Shown: positions 16,209 to 23,242 of the stretch, in pieces
Layout: every line of letters begins with the position of its first letter
Numbering within the stretch: the first letter of the stretch is position 1
Assembly: GCF_020711235.1 (NCBI RefSeq)
Contig: NZ_JAJFAV010000013.1
Coordinates: forward strand, 62,001 to 126,000
Length of the DNA stretch: 64,000 nucleotides
Reading direction: 5' to 3'
Origin: Hymenobacter sp. 15J16-1T3B
Lineage (GTDB): Bacteria > Bacteroidota > Bacteroidia > Cytophagales > Hymenobacteraceae
Notes under the pieces: model-generated
The model's database searches: none
Told to the model about the DNA's origin: nothing
The model's input: only the letters and a program-made list of their open reading frames with translations
Made by a program: the position numbers and the translations under genes

Positions 16209-16900
16209 TGACCGCCGCCACCGACACCTTCATCTTCACGAAGATCAAGCTGGCCAAGCACGACTTCGTCGAGTACGAGGCTTCCGCCCGCGTGCACCGC
16301 GGCACCGAGCAGGTGCACGAGACCAGCAGCACCCACGTGGACAAGCTGCCGCACGAGGACCTGCTGCGCGCCTTCCACCGCCTCACCGTGCACTTCTGCC
16401 TGGTGACCGAGTCGCTGAACCGGGCCGACTTCGGCTGCGAAACCGACGACGAGCTCGAGGAGCAGATCCGCGACGACAGCGCGCTGGAGTGCGTGGGCCT
16501 GATCGGCTTCGCCTGCCGCGGCCTGAGCTGGGGCGCCAAGGGCAACGGCTTCACCCTCTCGGGCCGGCGCTGGCTGCGCTCGGGCAAGGCCGTGAACTTC
16601 AACACGCCCTTCATCGACGAGGAAAACGACGACTACCCCTTCCTCGGCCTGCTGCGCGACGCCATCCGCACGCTGCACCAGGAAACGAGCCTGTACCTGA
16701 ACGGCAAGTTTGCGGTCGAGAAAGAGCCCGAGCCGGGGCAGCTGCCGCTCGACTTCACCGGCCCCCTGCAAGACGTCGTCGACAACGCCGCCGGCTTCAC
16801 CAGCTTGACCATTTCCAGCGGGGGCCGCAGCGTGACGCTGGAGAAGGGCCAGAAGCCCAAGCGTACCTACAACGGCCAAGAACTCGACGACGATGAGTAG
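16208..16900 (+). CDS. Phage protein with internal clamp-binding-like motif
   Basis: A 230-residue acidic protein, family not recognised. Near its C-terminus residues 178-183 read QLPLDF, which matches the QLxLx[LF] hexapeptide that bacterial proteins use to bind the beta clamp. The phage's own clamp gene lies two genes upstream. The last 20 residues are very acidic. It overlaps both neighbours by a few bases, so it is likely translated in step with them. Partnering with the clamp is inference. Confidence 0.7.
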   Translation: MTAATDTFIFTKIKLAKHDFVEYEASARVHRGTEQVHETSSTHVDKLPHEDLLRAFHRLTVHFCLVTESLNRADFGCETDDELEEQIRDDSALECVGLIGFACRGLSWGAKGNGFTLSGRRWLRSGKAVNFNTPFIDEENDDYPFLGLLRDAIRTLHQETSLYLNGKFAVEKEPEPGQLPLDFTGPLQDVVDNAAGFTSLTISSGGRSVTLEKGQKPKRTYNGQELDDDE

Positions 16901-17405
16901 CCACGACAACGACCCGCGGCACTGTCACCCGACGAAGACGTGGGATCAGCTCAGCAAGTGGCAGCGCAAGGAGTACGCCGTGAAACCGGCGGCTCCAGCG
17001 CCGGCCGCTGCGGCGGTGGGCTTCCGTTTCAACGACATCGGAGTGTGTCTGAATCCCGAGGAAGTAACCTACTACGCCCACCCGAAACGCCCACATACTG
17101 ACTACTGCAGCGTGAGGCTTTTCCTGCATCCGGACACTGCCGAGTGGATGGGGGCTCCCTCCTTTATGAATCATGCCCACTGCGCCGGCCATCATGGCTG
17201 CCCCTCGAAGCACAGCCTGCAACGCTTCCCGTCGCGGGAGGACGCGGAACGGCACTACCTGACCTACATGCTCAGTGACCAATTCAAGGGCCTGGGGGGC
17301 ACCTATAGCGACCATAACTATCTGAGCCCAGCGGCCCGCAAAGCGGCCGAGGCCCGGCTACAGGAGTTAGCGCCGGTCGTCGGCCAACAACTCACCCTTT
17401 TCTGA
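16893..17405 (+). CDS. Phage protein ending in a clamp-binding-like motif
   Basis: A 170-residue protein, family not recognised. The chain terminates in QQLTLF, fitting the QLxLF clamp-binding pentapeptide at the very C-terminus, where such motifs are common. The middle has several His and Cys ('NHAHCAGHHGCPSKHS') that could bind a metal. It overlaps the preceding gene by 8 nt. A role at the replication fork is inferred from the motif and neighbourhood. Confidence 0.7.
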   Translation: MSSHDNDPRHCHPTKTWDQLSKWQRKEYAVKPAAPAPAAAAVGFRFNDIGVCLNPEEVTYYAHPKRPHTDYCSVRLFLHPDTAEWMGAPSFMNHAHCAGHHGCPSKHSLQRFPSREDAERHYLTYMLSDQFKGLGGTYSDHNYLSPAARKAAEARLQELAPVVGQQLTLF

Positions 17406-17412
17406 GCCAGCC

Positions 17413-18396
17413 ATGCATGCGCTTATGACCGCCACCCCCGGCGGCGCTTCCACCCATAAGAGTAAAATGCTTCCCATCCGCCAAGCCTTGTCGTCTCTCA
17501 AGAAGCTTCCGGCCGGCCCTAAAGCCGCGCTGATTGAAGTGTGCGAGTTGTACGAGAACGGCGGCAAGGAGAGCTGCTGGATTACAAACCAGGCGCTGGC
17601 CGAGCGCCTGGGTTCGCACCCCATCACCGTGTCGCGCAACCTGCTCTGGCTATTCGACGCGGGCCTGCTCGACGTGCGCCACCGCCCCGACCTGGGCAAC
17701 CGCCGGGAGCTGGTGCCGACGCTGGCCACCCGCGCCGCCTACTCAGGCGAACAGGATGCCGCCGAGGCCCAGGCCCTCTTAGCGAATCGTTCAGGCTCTA
17801 AGCAAAACGCTAAGAGCCCCGAGCATAGCAAAGTGCTAAGACCCTCTTACCAAAACGCTAAGAGGGTCTTAGCAAAAACGCAAGGGGGTCTTAGCGAAAC
17901 TGCTAAGAGTTGTCTACGAGCAATGACGAGCAATGACGAGCAAGAGACGAGCAAAGGGGGTGCGCCTCGGGCCGAGTCGGATTTGGGTCAGGTTGCCGAC
18001 CTCCCCGGCGCCGCCCCTCTCCCCCCGGCCGAGCCGCAGCTGCCCACCTGGTTGCGCCGGCCGGTGTCGGACTTCTCGCCAGCGCTTAGCCTGCCCTTCG
18101 ACACCGACACCTTCCGCGCCGCCTGGGTGAAGTGGCGCCTCAGCCTCCTCGAGCTGGGCAAACCCTACCGCGGCGACATCAGCGAGCAGCAAGCCCTACT
18201 GGAGCTGGGCCGCCAGGCTGCCGGCGACGAAGCCCGCGCCGTGGCCATCATCAACCAATCCATCGGCCGGGAATGGACCGGCTTTTACCCCCTGAAATCC
18301 GATGAAAACGCCCGTAAGCATAGCCGCAGTAATGGCCGCGTCTCCACCGCCGAGCGCTACCGAGCCCCCCAAAATGACAGTTACGGGGACCTCTGA
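17413..18396 (+). CDS. Replication initiator-like protein with origin inside its gene
   Basis: A 327-residue protein. Residues ~15-105 form a winged-helix domain like those of phage replication proteins ('GPKAALIEVCELYENGG...CWITNQALAERLGSHPITVSRNLLWLFDAGLL'). The middle (~120-190) is low complexity because its DNA holds iterons. Residues ~205-300 form a C-terminal domain ('FDTDTFRAAWVKWRLSLLELGKPYRGDISEQQALLELGR') that probably contacts the helicase loader encoded next. This is the same plan as lambda O, in which DNA-binding and partner-binding domains flank the origin. An in-frame ATG at 17425 is an alternative start. Confidence 0.8.
   Translation: MHALMTATPGGASTHKSKMLPIRQALSSLKKLPAGPKAALIEVCELYENGGKESCWITNQALAERLGSHPITVSRNLLWLFDAGLLDVRHRPDLGNRRELVPTLATRAAYSGEQDAAEAQALLANRSGSKQNAKSPEHSKVLRPSYQNAKRVLAKTQGGLSETAKSCLRAMTSNDEQETSKGGAPRAESDLGQVADLPGAAPLPPAEPQLPTWLRRPVSDFSPALSLPFDTDTFRAAWVKWRLSLLELGKPYRGDISEQQALLELGRQAAGDEARAVAIINQSIGREWTGFYPLKSDENARKHSRSNGRVSTAERYRAPQNDSYGDL
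17776..17956. other. Candidate phage replication origin (iterons)
   Basis: Six related units built on CTTAGC-AAAAC-GCTAAG occur with cores at 17781, 17801, 17827, 17849, 17871 and 17893; the last three steps are exactly 22 bp. Several units are near-palindromes (17794-17818 and 17842-17866 have 9/10 matching arms). Directly after come four tandem ACGAGCAA-type repeats of 10-11 bp (17916-17956). All lie inside the initiator gene. Confidence 0.75.
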
Positions 18397-19144
18397 GCGG
18401 CGCCCCGTGCTGCCGCCCTCGTGGAAGGACATCGAGCTGACCATTGCCGAGCAGCACACGGCCCTGGAGCTGGCCCAACAGGCCAAGTGGGACCAGCTGC
18501 GCATGGCTCAGTACCGCTGGGACGTGGCGCACCCGCCCAAGCCCGACACGTTCACGGCTGAGCAGATCCGCGACATCAAGCTCTACGAGGCCCAGCAGCT
18601 GGTGCCCGGCTTCTCGCTCGACCACGGCGTAGAAGAAGTCTTCTGGGCGCTGTGCCTCTACTTCGCCGGCGACGCCCGCTTCGATGCGCTGCGCCCTGGC
18701 TACTCCCGCCGGAAGGGCCTGCTACTGATGGGCAACGTGGGCCGCGGCAAGAGCTTCCTGATGAAGCTGTTCATGCGCAACCCGCTGCACAACTACGGCC
18801 TGCTCAGCACGCGCAAAGTGGCCGAGCGTTACCAGCAGTTGGGGCCGGAAGGCCTGGGCCCGTACCTCACCGCCGGCGCCACCGGTGTGTGCTTCGACGA
18901 CCTGGGCGCCGAGTCGACCGACGTCAAGCACTACGCCAACGCCGTCAACCCGATGGCCGAGGTGCTGCTCAGCCGCTACGACGAGCTGCAGGCAGGCCGC
19001 CTGCACCCCTTCGCCACGCACATCACGACCAACCTCTCGGCCGACCAGATCGAGGAGCGGTACGAGAACCGCGTCCGCAGCCGGATGCGGGAGATGTTCA
19101 ACACGATCAAGTTTTCGCCCGACGCGCCCGACCGCCGGGCCTAA
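18302..19144 (+). CDS. DnaC-like helicase loader ATPase
   Basis: A 280-residue AAA+ protein expected to load the host replicative helicase at the phage origin. Walker A is 'GNVGRGKS' (residues 144-151), Walker B 'CFDDLGAE', and a sensor-1-like 'THITTNLS' and arginine-rich 'ENRVRSRMREMF' follow. The first ~110 residues are a linker and helicase-contact region. The chosen ATG lies 95 bp inside the end of the initiator gene; a later ATG at 18374 would shorten the overlap. Pairing with the upstream initiator parallels lambda O/P and DnaA/DnaC. Confidence 0.88.
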   Translation: MKTPVSIAAVMAASPPPSATEPPKMTVTGTSERRPVLPPSWKDIELTIAEQHTALELAQQAKWDQLRMAQYRWDVAHPPKPDTFTAEQIRDIKLYEAQQLVPGFSLDHGVEEVFWALCLYFAGDARFDALRPGYSRRKGLLLMGNVGRGKSFLMKLFMRNPLHNYGLLSTRKVAERYQQLGPEGLGPYLTAGATGVCFDDLGAESTDVKHYANAVNPMAEVLLSRYDELQAGRLHPFATHITTNLSADQIEERYENRVRSRMREMFNTIKFSPDAPDRRA

Positions 19145-19156
19145 TCCTCTCTCCGC

Positions 19157-19669
19157 ATGCCTACCCCCTCTTCTGCCGACGTGCACTACGCCGCCATCGG
19201 CGCCACCGCCCAGCAGTTGGCCCACCTGGCCACCGGCCCCGCGCCCGACTACCACCTCATGCGCAACCTCATCGGCCGGCTCACCGCCGAGCATTTGCAC
19301 CTGGTACGCCTGCGCCTGAGCGCCCCGCCGCCCGCCAACCCGCGGCCGTGGCACGAGGTGCTCGGCCTGACGCCCAACGCTACCCGGCAGCAGGTCCAAG
19401 AAGCCTACGGGTGCCTGGGCCTGCGCGGCCCGGTGCCGCTGCCGGTGCTCAACCAAGCCTACGACGCTGCGCTGGCGGCCACCGAGCCCGCCGAGGACAG
19501 CCACGAACCGGACGCTGCCCCAGCCGGCACCTACGGCTGGGATGATGACGGGGACGACGGCGACGACTTCAACCCCGACGCCTGCCCCGTGTGCGGCGAG
19601 GATATAGCCGGGCACGCCATCTGCATGGGGTGCGGGTACATCGCTGGCCTAGACGGAGACGACGACTAA
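19157..19669 (+). CDS. Degenerate J-domain-like protein with zinc ribbon
   Basis: A 170-residue protein. Residues ~68-108 ('PWHEVLGLTPNATRQQVQEAYGCLGL...LNQAYDAAL') follow the helix pattern of a DnaJ J-domain, but the HPD tripeptide needed to stimulate DnaK is absent. Residues ~142-158 hold a CxxC...CxxC zinc ribbon ('CPVCGED...CMGCGY') between acidic stretches. It follows the helicase loader. Perhaps it binds DnaK or the loader without the classic activity; this is inference. Confidence 0.6.
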   Translation: MPTPSSADVHYAAIGATAQQLAHLATGPAPDYHLMRNLIGRLTAEHLHLVRLRLSAPPPANPRPWHEVLGLTPNATRQQVQEAYGCLGLRGPVPLPVLNQAYDAALAATEPAEDSHEPDAAPAGTYGWDDDGDDGDDFNPDACPVCGEDIAGHAICMGCGYIAGLDGDDD

Positions 19670-19984
19670 ATGGGCCACATACGCACCGCTTCCCGCGTCG
19701 ACCGCAACCAACCGCAGATCGTCAGCGCGCTACGCCAAATCGGCTGTAGCGTGCTGCACCTGCACCAGCTCAAGAACTGCTTCGACATTCTGGTGGGCTA
19801 CCGCGGCCGCACCTTCCTCATGGAAATCAAGGCCACCACCGCCGACAAGCTCACCGAGGGCGAGGCCGCGTTTCAGGCCACGTGGCGCGGCTCCACCTAC
19901 CACGTGGTGTATACCGTCGACCAAGCCCTCAAGATTGTCACCAGCCCGCCCGAACGCTTCACCTGCCCCACGTGTCAGCCATGA
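19670..19984 (+). CDS. VRR-NUC-like PD-(D/E)XK nuclease
   Basis: A 104-residue protein starting right after the previous stop. The core 'DRNQPQIVSALRQIGCSV...CFDILVGYRGRTFLMEIKA' shows the conserved Asp of 'FDILVG' and the E-x-K pair of 'MEIKA', as in stand-alone VRR-NUC or small PD-(D/E)XK phage nucleases. It may resolve branched DNA or process replication intermediates. Its stop overlaps the next ATG. Confidence 0.8.
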   Translation: MGHIRTASRVDRNQPQIVSALRQIGCSVLHLHQLKNCFDILVGYRGRTFLMEIKATTADKLTEGEAAFQATWRGSTYHVVYTVDQALKIVTSPPERFTCPTCQP

Positions 19985-20247
19985 ACCGCATCCACATCAC
20001 CACGCCCCTCGATGAGAAGCGCCAGCACGCTGGCCCGAGCCCCATCGAGATGACGCTGTGCGAGTCCGCCAAGGCCTCCGCCTGGGGCGAATCCCTCCTG
20101 GCCGCCTTCGAGGTCGAAATCCTGCAGGGCTTTTGGTTTGACAGCGCCGACGGCAGTACCACCTACTGCTTCGAGCTGAACGACGAGAAGTCGCGCCACC
20201 TCAAGCAGGCGCTAACCCTGGCCTTCTTCCCGCCCGATACCAACTAG
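19981..20247 (+). CDS. Small phage protein, unknown
   Basis: An 88-residue product starting at ATG 19981, overlapping the nuclease stop by 4 nt (ATGA). It has the look of a small alpha/beta protein ('AAFEVEILQGFWFDSADGSTTYCFELNDEKSRHLKQAL'). No family recognised. Confidence 0.6.
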   Translation: MNRIHITTPLDEKRQHAGPSPIEMTLCESAKASAWGESLLAAFEVEILQGFWFDSADGSTTYCFELNDEKSRHLKQALTLAFFPPDTN

Positions 20248-20320
20248 CGCCCGTCACGGTGCCCTTCTCGGCCTCAGAAACTCCGAGAAACTTCCCCTCT
20301 CTCAACAGCATTTCACCACC

Positions 20321-20506
20321 ATGCTCTCCACCGCCAGACAAACCCGCCGGGCCTACACCGGCGCCGATTACCGCCATATCAGGCAGCACTACACCAGCGG
20401 AGCCAGCACCGCGCCCCAGGTGGCCCGGGAACTGGGCCGGAAGGTGGGCAGCCTCAAATTCTTCATCAGCAGTCATCCCGAGCTGCGCAAGCGTGCCCAG
20501 GTATGA
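20321..20506 (+). CDS. Small HTH protein closing the early operon
   Basis: A 61-residue basic protein with a SANT/HTH-like layout ('YTGADYRHIRQHYTSGASTAPQVARELGRKVGSLKFFISSHPELRKRA'). It is the last gene before a strong terminator that overlaps its stop. A regulator of late transcription is possible from its position, but unproven. Confidence 0.6.
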   Translation: MLSTARQTRRAYTGADYRHIRQHYTSGASTAPQVARELGRKVGSLKFFISSHPELRKRAQV

Positions 20507-20537
20507 AAAAGGCCCGTCGTGCTGACGGGCCTTTTTC
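20505..20537. terminator. Bidirectional terminator ending the replication operon
   Basis: A 14-bp perfect stem (20505-20518 with 20524-20537) with a GTGCT loop and A/T runs on both sides. It serves the rightward early operon and the leftward DUF2158 gene. Confidence 0.88.
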
Positions 20538-20760
20538 ATACTGTTTGCGGCTGAGCGCTTCGGCCTTTAGGAGCTGGTTTACTGGGCTCAACAGCCTTCA
20601 GGGCTTCACCAGGAAAGTCAAAACCATAGCTACCCCCATACAATATGCCATCATCGCCAAAGTAGTGCACTTTCACCCAGCCACCATTTTGAAGGTTAGT
20701 CACTGTCATACCGGGGCCGCCAGATTTGAGCTGAACCACATCACCAACTTTCCAATCCAT
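20536..20760 (-). CDS. DUF2158 (YodC-like) protein
   Basis: A 74-residue protein with 'VGDVVQLKSGGPGMTV' at residues 5-20, the signature of DUF2158/YodC-like proteins, and a basic tail. The family's function is not known. It is encoded against the surrounding early genes and shares their terminator, so it may be expressed in the lysogen as cargo. Confidence 0.8.
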   Translation of the reverse strand: MDWKVGDVVQLKSGGPGMTVTNLQNGGWVKVHYFGDDGILYGGSYGFDFPGEALKAVEPSKPAPKGRSAQPQTV

Positions 20761-20821
20761 GTTTTTAATGTTTAAAGTGAGCCACCAACCTACACATTTT
20801 AACTATCCTTTACTAGCCCCG

Positions 20822-20895
20822 CATGATGCTGAGAAGGAGTTTTAAACCTCTGTTTCTCCAACGAACGCGGTATAGCACAACGACCCAGCATCATG
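20822..20895 (+). promoter_or_regulatory. Long-range inverted repeat overlapping a start codon
   Basis: CATGATGCTG (20822-20831) and its perfect complement CAGCATCATG (20886-20895) flank 54 nt. The right arm covers the ATG at 20893. In RNA this could pair and hide the start. No protein family evidence bears on it. Confidence 0.35.
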
Positions 20896-21114
20896 AATAA
20901 GTCCTTTTTGAAGTTTCTCTCCATCGTCGTCGCCCCGGTGCCTTATCCGGCCGCCGCCGGCTACCACAGCGTGGTCGGCTCGGCCCTCGTTTGGGCCCTG
21001 CGGGGCGCCCCGCGCGACTACAGCGGCGCCCAGTTCGTCAGCGGCCTGGGCATTGCTCTGGTGGTGGGCGCCGTGGCCGTCATCCTTATCAACGCGGCCA
21101 GCAAGGAGCAGTAG
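20893..21114 (+). CDS. Small membrane protein
   Basis: A 73-residue protein with two hydrophobic stretches ('FLKFLSIVVAPVPYPAAAG' and 'GLGIALVVGAVAVILINAA'). The next gene begins directly after its stop. Family unknown; holin-like size, but it lies far from the lysis genes. Confidence 0.65.
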   Translation: MNKSFLKFLSIVVAPVPYPAAAGYHSVVGSALVWALRGAPRDYSGAQFVSGLGIALVVGAVAVILINAASKEQ

Positions 21115-21636
21115 ATGATTGCCCTGCCGTTCCAGCTGTTCGCCGTGCTCTGCGGCGTCATCGAGGCCGTGCTCTACTGCCGCCGCGGCGCCGAGTCGTT
21201 CACGCACAACGAGCACGTCGAAATGACCCTGCAGCGCATCAGCGTGGCGGTGCTGGTGCTGGCCGGTGCGCTGGCCTACCGCTGGCACGGCTCTGTGGCC
21301 ATGGTGGCGGCCGAGCTGCTGCCGGCGGTGCTGCTGTTTCCCTTGTTCCACGACGAAGCCTACAACTTCACCCGCCTGTGGCTGCGCGAAGCCGAAAAGG
21401 CAGGCACCACCGCTGGGGCTGTTATCGGCATCTTCCCCACCTGGGCACTGCGGCTGCTGCCCACGGCCAGCCACGACGGCCGCGCATTCTGCCGGGCCTT
21501 GAGCCTGTACTGCTACGGCTACCAATCACCGACCACCACGGCCCGCAATGACTTCAGCGGCCGGCAGCGCACCGTCCTGGCCGCGGTAGGCGCCGCTTTG
21601 CTCATTGGCCTGTACGCCCTCTACCTATTATCGTGA
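21115..21636 (+). CDS. Multi-pass membrane protein, unknown
   Basis: A 173-residue protein with about four hydrophobic segments (residues ~1-20, 42-60, 62-80, 152-172). It abuts the upstream membrane protein gene and overlaps the next by 4 nt. No recognised family. It could act at the envelope during lysogeny or infection. Confidence 0.65.
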   Translation: MIALPFQLFAVLCGVIEAVLYCRRGAESFTHNEHVEMTLQRISVAVLVLAGALAYRWHGSVAMVAAELLPAVLLFPLFHDEAYNFTRLWLREAEKAGTTAGAVIGIFPTWALRLLPTASHDGRAFCRALSLYCYGYQSPTTTARNDFSGRQRTVLAAVGAALLIGLYALYLLS

Positions 21637-21845
21637 GTACCCGCGAGAAGAATACCCAGAAGCGCCACGAGCGCATTCGTGCCGAGTTCAAGAAACGCTA
21701 CACCGACGCCCCGCGCCCGCGCAAGTACAGCCGCGAGTACGTGGTGGCGCAGCTGGCTGACGAATTTGGGTATTCCATGGGCACCATTGAGAACATCATC
21801 TACGCCGCCTCGAAAGGCGCCGATACTTCCACCAAGCCCGCGTAA
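21633..21845 (+). CDS. Small HTH-like protein with GTG start
   Basis: A 70-residue basic protein. The GTG at 21633 overlaps the upstream TGA, suggesting coupled translation. 'KYSREYVVAQLADEFGYSMGTIENIIYAA' fits a helix-turn-helix as seen in small phage regulators. It lies just before the bidirectional terminator at the module boundary. Confidence 0.65.
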   Translation: MSTREKNTQKRHERIRAEFKKRYTDAPRPRKYSREYVVAQLADEFGYSMGTIENIIYAASKGADTSTKPA

Positions 21846-21867
21846 GGCCTTCGCTCAGGATGACATC

Positions 21868-21903
21868 AAAAAAGCCCCGCATCGTGCTGATGCGGGGCTT
21901 TTT
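21868..21903. terminator. Bidirectional terminator between early and head modules
   Basis: A perfect hairpin AAAAAGCCCCGCATC-GTGCT-GATGCGGGGCTTTTT with runs of A and T on the two sides. It ends the rightward small-gene operon and the leftward head operon, whose last stop is at 21902. Confidence 0.9.
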
Positions 21904-22435
21904 ATGGCAGGATGTACGCCTCGCCGTCGGCAAGGACTGGCGGCCGCATGCCCGGCTGCGCCTGTAGTCCCACGTCGCTGGCCTCTGTGTACTCCTTGGC
22001 CCCGTCGTGGTCGTAGAGCTGCGTCACGTAGCCCAGGGCAATGCACCAGGCCTCGGGGTGCTGCGGCCGGTCCCGGCGGTAGGCCGTGCGCACCAGCGGG
22101 CCGAAGCCCTCGCCCTGGTGGTGCTGCAGGGCCTTGTGCACCAACTGCACCACCTCCAGCTTCTCCATGGCGTCGCTGCGCTGCTGGCTGCCCTGGTAGG
22201 TCACCTCCGACACGTCGACGGCCACCGTGAAGCGCAGCACCGCGCGGCCGCTCTGGATGCCTTCGCCCAGGTCCGACCACGGCACGTCCTCCACGTCGAT
22301 GAAGACGGCGGGGTATTGGATCGGCTCGGGGCCGTCCAAGTAGTCCAGCTGGGCCATGTCCAGGTCGATGGTGCCCAGCGTAGGCACGGCCGTGCGCAGG
22401 TGGTCGGCCAGTTGGGGAAAGAGCAGGTGCAGCAT
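21902..22435 (-). CDS. Putative neck or tail-completion protein
   Basis: A 177-residue protein, last gene of the leftward head operon and overlapping the Mu G-like gene by 1 nt. The layout ('MLHLLFPQLADHLRTAVPTLGTIDLDMAQ...YPAVFIDVEDVPW...RAVLRFTVAVDV...') matches tail terminator/neck proteins that start with a helix and then form a beta-barrel. The call rests on position and general pattern, not a sharp motif. Confidence 0.6.
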   Translation of the reverse strand: MLHLLFPQLADHLRTAVPTLGTIDLDMAQLDYLDGPEPIQYPAVFIDVEDVPWSDLGEGIQSGRAVLRFTVAVDVSEVTYQGSQQRSDAMEKLEVVQLVHKALQHHQGEGFGPLVRTAYRRDRPQHPEAWCIALGYVTQLYDHDGAKEYTEASDVGLQAQPGMRPPVLADGEAYILP

Positions 22436-23043
22436 TAGCGGTCGGAGAATAGGCGGCGCACGCCGTTGTTGAGGTAGCGGGCGGCATCATCGCTGAGGGC
22501 CTTGCTGAAGCCCATAAACTGCCGCTGGGGAATGGTCGTGTTGACGGTGCGGGTGTGGGCCTTCACGTTCGAGTCGCCGATGTGCACGCGCACGTGCTTG
22601 GCCCGGCTCGAACCCGGGGCGCTTACTTCGTCGGACTCGAAGCGCCGGCGGCGGTGGGCCCGCACGTTCACCGAGCCGCTGATGGTGCCGCCCTGGTTGT
22701 GCAGCTGCGCGTAGGGCACGTCGGTGCCGATGGTGGCCGACGTGTCGGTGGTGCTGGTCACGCGGATGGAGCGGCGCAGGCGTCCCGACTTCACCAGCAC
22801 GGCCCGGCTCTCCGGCGCGTCGCTGGCGAAGGGCAAGCGGCCCGAGACGCCCGAGCGGTTGCGGCCTTGGCCCCTGCGGGGTTTCCACGGCAGGAACACA
22901 CCCCGCTCGTTTACCCAGCCCTGGCGCTTGAAGCTGCCCACGAACTCGCGCACGGCCAACTGCCCCAAGGGGCGCACGGCTTGCTTCAGGAAGCGGTCGA
23001 TGCGGGCCGCGTCCTGGTGTAGTTGGTCACCGATGGCGCCCAT
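22435..23043 (-). CDS. Phage virion morphogenesis protein (Mu G-like)
   Basis: A 202-residue protein of the phage virion morphogenesis/tail completion group. Diagnostic is 'RAVLVKSGRLRRSIRVTS...ATIGTDVPYAQLHNQGG' followed by 'IPQRQFMGFSKAL', the usual 'L..sG.L..Si......a.vgt...YA..hq.G...P.R.fmg' pattern. It helps finish the head or join it to the tail. It is next to small and MuF-type genes in the leftward operon. Confidence 0.85.
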   Translation of the reverse strand: MGAIGDQLHQDAARIDRFLKQAVRPLGQLAVREFVGSFKRQGWVNERGVFLPWKPRRGQGRNRSGVSGRLPFASDAPESRAVLVKSGRLRRSIRVTSTTDTSATIGTDVPYAQLHNQGGTISGSVNVRAHRRRRFESDEVSAPGSSRAKHVRVHIGDSNVKAHTRTVNTTIPQRQFMGFSKALSDDAARYLNNGVRRLFSDR

Positions 23044-23044
23044 A

Positions 23045-23242
23045 TCAGATTAGCGTTGTGCGGCCCTGGTCGTCGGCTTCGGCGTGCTGGGCGGCGTAGC
23101 TGGTGCGGTACATGTGGCGGGCCATGGCTTCCTCCTCGCCATCGTCGGCGCGCAGCAGCTCCACGTACTCGTCTTCCGAGATGGTGCCCGCCTGGGCCTT
23201 GGCCCGCAGTTCGTCTACTCGCTCGTGGTTCGTGGTACCCAT
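23045..23242 (-). CDS. Small acidic protein in the head operon
   Basis: A 65-residue acidic helical protein ('HERVDELRAKAQAGTISEDEYVELLRADDGEEEAMARHMY'). It overlaps the end of the MuF-like gene by 28 nt and ends 2 nt before the next gene. Function unknown. Confidence 0.6.
   Translation of the reverse strand: MGTTNHERVDELRAKAQAGTISEDEYVELLRADDGEEEAMARHMYRTSYAAQHAEADDQGRTTLI

Noticed and set aside
17413-18396. CRISPR-like array from the regular repeats in the initiator gene
   Set aside because: Units are 16-25 bp, palindromic, without unique spacers, and in frame in a coding gene; an iteron origin fits better.
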